A stretch of DNA of 64,000 nucleotides from Neofusicoccum parvum (taxonomy: Eukaryota; Ascomycota; Dothideomycetes; Botryosphaeriales; Botryosphaeriaceae), in assembly GCA_020912385.1 (NCBI GenBank), contig CP087221.1, forward strand, positions 496,001 to 560,000. The letters run 5' to 3'. The notes beneath the pieces are model-generated. The model saw nothing but the letters and a program-made list of their open reading frames with translations. It ran no database searches and had not been told where the DNA came from. The stretch's first letter is position 1; each line of letters starts with the position of its first letter. Both the position numbers and the translations under genes were made by a program. Shown piece by piece: positions 56,116 through 64,000 of the stretch.

Positions 56116-59100
56116 TCAGAGATCGACAGTCGTGTCTCCATCCTCGCTGTTATCGACCTGTTGCTGGTATCGCCCGGACGGAGTAATTGGCGTCCCCGCG
56201 AAAAACTCGCTAGCATCGAATGAGCCGTCCAGCTGTGCGATTTGCTTTGCGCTTTTGGCACTGGACGTGGGAGCGCCTCCGAAGTTTACGTTCTTCCTCA
56301 TTGGTGACAGGTTGCCTCGCTCGGTGGAGATATCTCCCAACGGCTTTCGCGTCACCGTTGATGCCCTGCGACTCTGAGAAAGTCTCATCGAGCGGCGTCT
56401 GTTATCCGCAGTCGCAGAAGTTGCAAGTTTGAGCGTTGGTGGCTTGAACGGCTGTTGACGTTGAACCTTTGCGCGCTTGGGTGTAGGACTGGCACTGAAA
56501 TCACGCTGTGACCCGGATAGCCCTTCTGGTGATTTGATTTCCTCAGACTCAGTCAGGTCCACGTCTTCTTTGGGGCCACCGTCTATGTTGACACCGGTTT
56601 CTGCGAGGTTCTGCCGTTTGTTATGACGTCCAGGAGTTGAGGGACCTGGTGTTGAATCAGGGCGCTTGCGACTTTTGATCGTTCTGCTAGACATTCCTCC
56701 AGCCGGAACACTCATGAAACTCATCATTTGGCTTCTCCAAGTTTCCAACTCCTTGCACTTCGCTTCTGCGGCACCGCGTGCATCGGATAGCCTTTCGATC
56801 TAAAGAGGAATTAGACTCAATGAATTTATGTGACTGTGTTTACACGAACCTTGCGCTGTAGTTTCGTAATGTGGGACTCTCTTTCTTGCAACTCTGCAAA
56901 GAGCTCTTCCTTCTCTCTATTAAGGCTTTCATTGTCTTCTTTTGCTTTTTGGAGATGTGACTCTATGGCTCGGCACACCTTCGATGCCTGAAGTATTTTA
57001 GTATTGGGGTTAAACCATGAAGAAGTGAGCAGAACTCTACCTCTTCTTCTGCCTGACGCAGCTCAGCCTCGGCCTGGTGCCGCAGAGATTCGATCTCACC
57101 CCTCATCGATGCCACTGTTGATTCATACTCTGCTTTAAGATCCGAGGAGGCTTTGTGGGCCTCAGTCAATGTTGTCCGCGCAACGTCCAGCTGGCTGATC
57201 AAGGCCATTTCCTTCTCAGTCAGGTCGCTGACTTCAGCCTGAGCTTGGAGCTTGGCAGTCTTCTGCTCCTCCATAAGCTGTAGGGCATTACTGAAACTTT
57301 CCCTCAGCTCATCGCTCGTCTTCTGTTCCTGAGCAAGAGATTCTCCCTTAGAGTTAAGATCCGTCTCCATTCTTGTGATGTAAGCCTTCAGATGGTCGTT
57401 GGTGGCTACCTGCTCTTCAAATCTGGTCTCTTCCTTTGCCAAGATGGTACGAAGTTCTGCATCCATGCGATCGTAGTCTTGACGAGCTGAAGCGAGAGTC
57501 ACCTCCGCTGTCTGATTGGCCGCCTGAAGCATGCGCTGAAGAGTCTCCACTTTCCTCGAAAGGTCATCGTTGACCTCATCGCCGTGCTTCAAAGCTTGTT
57601 CAGTCTTAAGTTTTTCGGTTTCGAGACCCTCCATGAAGAACAAGCGGTCGATATCGCGATTTTCAAGGTCGTCTGCGTGCGCAGAGAGGTCTTCATTCTT
57701 CTTTTTCAACTTCCGTACTTCTTCTTGTAATTCGTGAACCTTTTGTTGTTCTAATCGTAGAGGCTCCTCCACTTCTTCGCATCTCGCCTCCAAATCCCGG
57801 CATACTTCGCTTACTGTACGTTCAATGAGCTCAAGATAGTTCTTGTCTTTAACTTCAAGGTCTTTAGCCAGGCGTTTTTTCCACTCGTAGCTATCCGGCT
57901 GCCAGCGAGGAGTGCATAGTTCCTGCACCAGAGAGAGTGGGGTGACGCTTTGTCGGCCTGGGCGTATGTGTTTGCAAGGCGGTAGTTGGAGCGAGGCTAG
58001 GTTCAGCTGCTTCTGAAGTAGTCGAAGGCCGATTCGGGCGTCCATACCAAGTTGGTCGGCTTGAGCCACCAGAGCTGAGCGAAGGATGAGGGAGCAGACT
58101 TCGAGTCCCAAGCGCCTCGCGCTATCCAAGGCCACACTTCTGCATGGTCCAGCGCTATCGATCATCGGCATGTGAGCAGGGCAAAAACTCAATAAATTCT
58201 GCAGCTGGTCTTGGAAATTGTCGGACGACAGCGTCAGAAGGACGTCTCGCCAAACAGCCGTCGAATCTTGGGCGATCTCCCCAAGAAGTTTTGTCAGCAG
58301 GAGTAGCCACTGCAACTCGCCAACCTGGGTCTTTGGGTGAATTGCCGCTTGAATGGAAGAGCATAGAACATCTCTTACGAACCGCTCTTCGAGATGCGCT
58401 GCAAAGCACGGCAACGAAACGCTTACAGCCTCAGCGAGCGCCGGGTAGTTCGGAGGGAATTTGCGAGCTGCAACAAGAGCCTTCCAGTATGCGGACACAA
58501 CCTGCTCTGGCATAGGATGTCCCTCGTGTAGGAGGGCTATGTATGCCAGTCCTTGGAGTTGTATTACGGGGTGTGTCCCAGCCGTTAGAAGCTTTTCAAT
58601 AAGCTTTTGAACGAACTGGGCATCGCGCTGAAGACATCCCTGTCTGGCGTCGAATGGCATGATTGTTGTGACATTGCTGATGATCTTGAGATAGCGAACC
58701 GTATCTTTGCCTGCCACTTTTGCCTGTGATTTGAGAATGCCGGTAGCGAGGGTTACCGTGAAGCGCATGGTTGCGCGGGTCGCCGATCCAGAGAACACCC
58801 TGGGAAGCTCCCCGAGATGCTCCGCTGAGTTGGAGCGCTGCGGGATCATGAACGGAAAGTCTTCGGGGGCTGCAGCTGCTGGAACTATACGCCTTGACTT
58901 GGGCTTACAAAAAGGAGCGAGGATTCCCGCCAACCCTAAGCACAGTATCCGGAGTCGTTCCTCGTCTTCTGTCTCTTTCCTGGCGCTAACTTCCTTGAGT
59001 AGCCTATATGCCTGCTCTTCAATGCGTTCAAATAGCTCCTTTGGAAGAAGGCCGAGGAGGTCTTGACAAGCTCCGTCTAGCAGGGTATGGGCAACACCCA

Positions 59101-59690
59101 CGTGTTGCTCGTCCATGGATTCGATAGCTTTATCGAAGGATTTCAAGAAGAACTCCTGGGCCGACGAGGGCAGAGGTATGGATTCTGGAAGTGGTGTTGA
59201 GAGTAAAATGACACACGTCTGGAAGACGCCTGAAGAGTGGTCGGCCTTCCGCAAGAGAGCATCCAGAATTGATGGATCCTGTCGGAGGAACGCGTCTCGA
59301 AAAGGGCGCGCCCGTGCTGCATGGAATTATCCGCGTTAGAGCGCCTTTACATACCTTGTTGGATGAGGAGTCATACCAAGCCGTTGGAGAATCTGAGGTG
59401 TATAAGGCCATTTTTCCAAAGCATCCTTCACAGACCTGGCCAGGGGTCCGAGTTGGCACGTGGAAGCATCGGCCCACGCGTGCACAACTGAAGAATCGCA
59501 ATCTATGAGGATTTCATGTAATTTCTGCGGTCATAATGAGCGAGATCTCGTCCCTGCGAATGGCACGAGTGTGGGGTTGCCCGGCGGCAATGTAGGAGCT
59601 TGACCAGTGCGTCCCTACCTTCAGCGAAACGGCATAGGATGCCGACACGACACGCTCGATCTCGGCGGTCAAGGTCTCCAGGAGGCCCAT
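56116..59690 (-). CDS. Large helical-repeat and coiled-coil protein, function unknown
   Basis: Five exons (59690-59619, 59524-59377, 59316-57041, 56987-56850, 56799-56116) give 1105 residues. Residues 1-490 are alpha-helical and leucine-rich, like an armadillo/HEAT solenoid (e.g. LQGLAYIALLHEGHPMPEQVV). Residues about 495-875 form a long coiled coil with regular heptads. The C-terminal 230 residues are basic, Ser/Thr-rich, with KRxxx and TPK/SP sites (PLGDISTERGN, RRSMRLSQSRR), as in nuclear or cytoskeletal regulators. I do not recognise a named family, though the N-terminus reads like a conserved fungal protein. The second intron was placed (GTATGA donor at 59376, CATGCAG acceptor) because other donors break frame. 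Divergent from eS4. Confidence 0.8.
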
Positions 59691-59999
59691 GTTGAGATGC
59701 AGCTCCGCGCAGGGCGGTGACGGTGGAATGCAGGAAGAGCCGATGGCGGGGAGAACGCGTGGGCTCGTGACGGGATTTCGGCCGCGCCGTCCACCGTTAC
59801 CAGAGGCAACCGGCGAGTTCTGCCTCAGGCCAACAACCGACCAGCACACTGGCGCTCGGTTCATCGTCGGCGCGACCCACTTAGTCAGCGCACAACAAGC
59901 GAAAATCAGCTTCGTTTTCTGTGCATCGAGGCTCCGACTTGCGACGACGACCGACGACAACCCCTCTTCTTACCATCCGTGATTCTCTAAACCGCAATC
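59691..59999. promoter_or_regulatory. Bidirectional promoter coiled-coil gene/eS4
   Basis: 309 bases between divergent start codons, so the strong ribosomal-protein promoter lies beside the coiled-coil gene. A pyrimidine-rich CCCCTCTTCTTACC tract (59961-59974) before the eS4 ATG suits ribosomal-protein leaders. Confidence 0.5.
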
Positions 60000-61207
60000 A
60001 TGGGCCGTGGACCGTAAGTTGACACCCACGAAAACTCCGATCTGCGCCTCCGCCGCCGCAACTGCCTCCTGCTCTACCGACACCGATGCGAACACGACTT
60101 CGATATCTGCAACTTCGGTGCTCCACTACCACAATGCGGCGCATTCTAGCCGGCAGTAGCAGAAAGCAAGATTATCAGAGCCAAAGTCGCGTCGGGTCAT
60201 TCGAGCGGAGGCACAACAATGCGGAGCAACAGAGTCGCTGGACAATTCCTGGATGCAAAAAAACTAACTTCACGGCTTCCGTAGTAAGAAGCACCAGCAG
60301 CGCCTCAGCGCGCCTTCGCACTGGCTCCTGGACAAGCTGTCCGGTACCTATGCTCCCAAGGCGTCGCCCGGTCCTCACAAGCTTCGCGACTGCATGCCCC
60401 TCATCGTCTTCATCCGCAACAGGTTGAAGTACGCCCTCAACGGCCGTGAGACCAAGGCCATTATGATGCAGCGCCTCATCAAGGTCGACGGCAAGGTCCG
60501 CACCGATGTCACCTACCCCGCCGGCTTCATGGACGTCATCTCCATCGAGAAGACTGGCGAGAACTTCCGCCTCGTCTACGACACCAAGGGCCGCTTCACC
60601 GTCCACCGCATCACTGCTGAGGAGGCCGAATACAAGCTTGGCAAGGTCCGCCGCGTCCAGCTCGGCAAGGGCGGAATCCCCTTCTTGGTTACGCACGATG
60701 CGAGAACGTGAGTGCTCTCTGCATCCATCAGACGTTGGACCAAGTTTGGGCGATGTCTGGTGAGTCCCAAAACGCTGGTATACTGACGGAATTTGACAGC
60801 ATCCGCTACCCCGACCCGCTGATCAAGGTTAACGACACCGTCAAGATCGACCTTGCCACCGGCAAGATCACCGACTTCATCAAGTTCGACACCGGTGTCA
60901 TTGCCATGGCTACTGGTGGTCGTAACATGGGTCGTGTTGGTGTCATCACCCACCGTGAGCGCCACGACGGTGGCTTCAACATCGTCCACATCAAGGACGC
61001 CGTTGACAACGAGTTCGCCACCCGTGAGAGCAACGTCTTCATCATCGGCCGTGAGAAGCCCTGGATCAGCCTGCCCAAGGGCAAGGGTGTCAAGGTCCGT
61101 TTGGAAACTTTTGAATTACACTCGAAAGCTTGCGCTTACAAGGATTTTAGCTCTCGATCGCTGATGAGCGTGACCGCCGCAGGGCCCAGGCTCTGGCCGG
61201 CCACTAA
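60000..61207 (+). CDS. rps4: 40S ribosomal protein S4 (eS4)
   Basis: Four exons (60000-60013, 60285-60707, 60800-61094, 61151-61207) give 262 residues, the normal eS4 size. The start [20 protein letters not shown] and the end [18 protein letters not shown] are diagnostic. The S4 RNA-binding fold and KOW region lie between ([38 protein letters not shown]). The first exon has only 14 bases and its intron is 271 bases, long for this genome, as is common for ribosomal-protein genes; I saw no box C/D or H/ACA snoRNA in it. If the last intron (61095-61150, GTCCGT donor) is ignored, the frame runs on into unrelated sequence, which is the error to avoid. Confidence 0.97.
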
Positions 61208-63275
61208 ATGCAGTGCCGGTCGGAGGGGTTCCAACAATGGGGGTAATTGGGATGGTAGGTTGAAGGTCGGAGTCCTGGGTACGATTCTTTCCTGTGATTG
61301 CGTAGCAAGCAGCCTCCGGTCCACGGATCGGACCGCCAATGAAAAAAAAGAGCGGTCCAAAAAATGGATAAAAATTTCTGACGCCAACGCGTGTTTTACC
61401 AATTGAGATTGTCGCCCGATGCGAAACACTAGTCTGAGTCCTAGCCCATGACGCGCAGACCACGAGTCCGACGGGATGTCCGCTGAGCCGCCTGGGTCGC
61501 CTTGAGCAAATGCCCATCTACATCAGACTTCTCCTGGTTCAGCATCGTCACGTAAGCCACGGGCGGCCGCAAGGGGAAGCAGAGGCCCAGGACAGTCTAA
61601 CTTGCGATGCTTCAACATGAATCAGCACAGATGAAGATGATCAGGCGCCCGAGAAGCCGGCGTCGCGAGGAGAGGCAGCGTATAAGTGTTTGTCTTCCCC
61701 GAAAACATCGTACGCTCGCGCCTATAAGACCACGCCGCCGAGTACGAAGGACGCGTCACTAGGCTCTTGAGGCGTTGCGGTGGTCGTCTCAGCGGACAGT
61801 GAAACGGCTTGCCGGATATAGGTCACGGGTCGCGGGCAGGAAGCGTTGTCAGGCGGAAGAATTGCAGCACGCAATTTGGTGCAAATAATATTTGGAGCTG
61901 GGATGATATAGCGTCGGCGATGCTGATATATCGCAACAGGAAGGTTGCTCCGCTCGAAGGCGTACAGCTGTGGCCGTCTGGACGATGGTTGAGGGCGTGC
62001 AACTCGCAGGATTGGCTGCGCCAATGTTGTGGCGCTGAGAGACCAATAAATGGGCGGGCGTCAAGCTTTCTGGTGAGCGCAAGAACGAGCACGAGGCGTG
62101 AGGCACGGTGCGCGTCTCAGGCGGGCTCTCGGTCCAACAACGCCGCCAGCAAAGGCGGGCGCGGGTTTGGCTGCACGCAGTTTGATTGTGCTCCGTAAAT
62201 CATGACGCTGCGATGATGGCCTTGGGGATGGGGCAGAGCGGCAGGCACATGATGCGGCAGAAAGGGGCGCGCGGGCTCAGAGAAGAGGGCGCGCAGTGCA
62301 GCACGGAAGGCCCATGCTCACGGCTCGCAGCAAATCTCGGGTGTTTCTCAGATTGCAGGACAAGGCGAGGTACCCCGGCTGTGCGCCAGGCCAGGCGCTC
62401 GCGGCGGCGCGGCGATTGGAGAGGCCTTTGAGCCGCGTGTCGGCAGCGGCGGCGCTGTGGGCGTCAGGGCGTGTTGTGCGAGGCAGCGCGCGCAGGAACC
62501 GTGGCGCGCGGGGGCGGCAGTTTAATTTGGATGCTCAGCGACCTTGGCAACGCTACGGTGGGTGCGCGCAGCGCGTGGGTCGCGCGGAGGGTGATTTGCC
62601 TCACAGGCGATCCATCCAGCATCATCAGTCATCAGTCATCCGTCCTCAGGAACGCCGGCTGTGCTGTGCATTAGGGCGACAAGACTACTGGGCAATTCCC
62701 AAGTCCCGTTGCTGCAGCTGCTGCACCTCTGCCGCACCGCCGTCCACTCACTCGCTCGCTCTCTGCTTCTCCCCGCTCCCGCAGGCTGGGCTGCACCAAT
62801 CTCGCGCGCCAGACCGCCTGCCAACTTTCCCACCTTTGGCCTTTGGCACTGCCACCACGAGGCACAGCTCGCTCCCACCGGCCACCCACGCTCGTTGACT
62901 GACCACCGTTCCCTTCTCCCGTCCCGTGGCGCATAACTCTGCCATGATCGCGCGACACTGCGCGCGCTCTGACCTGTGGACCTGCTGAACCCGCTGTTTG
63001 TCGCGGCTGTGTCTCACCTTTTCGCGCCTCCGGTGCCCACTTCACCCGACCGCACCGCCGCAGCACCTCCAAACTAGACGCCCCGATCGACGTCGCCTTC
63101 GGAGCTTTTGCTACTCGACACACGCCTTTCTCCGTTTGCTACGCCCAGCGGATCCTGCCACCACCGCCGCCGCCGCGAACCTGCTGCTGTGCTGCTCGCC
63201 GAACTGTCCGCTTCGAAAGCCCTCTGCCTCGCGCTGAGCGACCCGGCAGAGCGGCCCTGAACCTTCACAGCAGCC
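61208..63275. promoter_or_regulatory. Long gap and 5' region of palI
   Basis: About 2 kb. A perfect 7-base-pair inverted repeat GGACCGC/GCGGTCC with a 15-base A-rich loop lies at 61330-61358. Upstream of palI, GCCAGG occurs at 62385-62390 and 62390-62395, and GCCAAG in reverse (CTTGGC) at 62543-62548; these fit the PacC box GCCARG, but such 6-mers are common by chance. CATCAGT repeats lie near 62619-62640. No gene recognised. Confidence 0.4.
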
Positions 63276-64000
63276 ATGCTTCTCCGTCCGGCCACGCCGC
63301 TGTCCATCCTCTTCTTCGCCGCCTTCGCCCTGCTGCTGCTGAGCACCCTGTCGACCCCCATCATCAAGGCCATCCCGCTCGCCGCCTTCGATGGAGTCAC
63401 CTACGGCGTCTTCGGCTACTGCCAGGGCGACGCCTGCAGTAGCATGGGCATTGGCTACACCACCGGTACGTTTGGTCTTTTGACTTTGCAAGAACAAACA
63501 CTGATTCAACCTTGCAGATTCCGGTTTGTTCTCCGATGCCACCACCTCCGACTTCGATCTTCCCTCTGGCGCCCGCCACACGCTGTCCGCTATTCTGATC
63601 GTCCACCCCGTTGCCGCCTTTATGGCCCTCATTTGCTTCGGTCTCGCCTTTGCCGCCCACTTCCACGCGCCGTCGCATTCGCCGCGCTACCTCATGATCC
63701 TTCTTGTTCTCACCTTCCCGACGCTGTTGGTCGCCCTGCTGGCCTTCCTCGTGGACATCCTCCTGTTTGTTCCGCACATGGCCTGGGGAGGATGGATTGT
63801 TCTGGCTGCGACCGTGGTAATCGCCGTGAGCGGCGTTGTGACTTGCGCGATGAGACGTACGCTCGTGAGCAGGAAGGCTAGGAAGAAGAGAATTGCCGAG
63901 AATGCCGAGATGAATGGCCAGAACTACTACGCAAGCCGCGCACCCCCGCCCGTTATGGAGGACCCTTCGTTACCGCGTGCCGATTCCCCACCGCCAATGC
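63276..64000 (+). CDS. palI: pH-response regulator PalI/RIM9, 5' part
   Basis: Two exons so far (63276-63465, 63518 to window end); the gene continues past 64000. The N-terminus MLLRPATPLSILFFAAF starts the first of four membrane helices (SUR7/PalI fold). Then come TPIIKAIPLAAFDGVTYGVF, the external Cys-containing loop (GYCQGDACSSM), RHTLSAILIVHPVAAFMAL, HFHAPSHSPRYL and a basic cytosolic start VSRKARKKRIAENAEMNG. These match PalI/Rim9, a plasma-membrane helper of the ambient-pH sensor PalH/Rim21 in the Pal/Rim pathway that activates PacC. The Pro-rich cytosolic tail begins just before the cut. Confidence 0.95.

Noticed and set aside
61095..61406. Extended C-terminus of eS4 by reading through the last intron
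   Set aside because: The canonical eS4 end appears after splicing at 61094/61151; the read-through tail has no resemblance to eS4.
61330..61425. Possible small RNA gene on the minus strand (A-box-like TCTCAATTGGTAAAAC and a T run)
   Set aside because: The sequence cannot be folded into a cloverleaf, no B box is present, and the 3' complement of the acceptor stem is missing.

Overview
The window is nuclear DNA of a filamentous ascomycete (Pezizomycotina). The genes have many short introns (mostly 47-75 nt) with GT-AG borders and CTAAC/CTGAC branch sites. They include Zn2Cys6 regulators, a PalI/Rim9 pH sensor, a STRIPAK FHA protein, an RNA-dependent RNA polymerase and eS4. GC-rich coding blocks alternate with gene-poor AT-rich islands near 23.1-26.0, 31.0-32.6 and 41.6-43.5 kb. 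A Dothideomycete is my best guess, but the class is not fixed by what I can see. All exon models were made by hand from reading frame, splice signals and phase.

Layout. (1) 0-8.5 kb, housekeeping: an RRT8/EI24-type membrane protein, an MGR2/ROMO1-like TIM23 subunit, a PRO45/HAM-4-type FHA protein, the lipoate enzyme LIP2 and the RNase P subunit POP7. (2) 8.6-23.1 kb, a catabolic-looking neighbourhood: a UapA/UapC-type nucleobase permease with an altered signature motif, a TRZ/ATZ amidohydrolase, two divergent 2-oxoglutarate/Fe(II) oxygenases, an FAD monooxygenase fused to a multi-spanning membrane domain, a Zn2Cys6 regulator with a damaged or non-canonical splice site, and an M20 amidohydrolase. 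The palindrome CGGCCG recurs in the promoter gaps. (3) 23.1-32.6 kb: gene-poor DNA around a delta-12-type fatty acid desaturase and an ACS-family transporter. (4) 32.6-41.5 kb, a small accessory cluster: a DUF4291 protein, an MFS transporter, an HHxxxDG acyltransferase (Tri3-like), a Zn2Cys6 regulator and a cytochrome P450 (Tri11-like). No backbone synthase is in view. (5) 41.5-44 kb: a decayed region with a 29-G run, a metallo-beta-lactamase relic and an inverted repeat that also occurs at 23.1 kb. (6) 44-64 kb: ELP6, a divergent Jlp1-type sulfonate dioxygenase and ACS transporter pair, an RRM-bearing RNA-dependent RNA polymerase, a 1105-residue coiled-coil protein, eS4, and palI/RIM9 cut by the window end.

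How the genes may work together (inference). Region 2 could import a purine- or pyrimidine-like compound, hydroxylate it and cleave its C-N bonds. Region 4 could hydroxylate, acylate and export a product made elsewhere. The Jlp1-type enzyme and its divergent transporter could form a sulfonate-scavenging pair. No tRNA or rRNA gene and no intact transposon was recognised.
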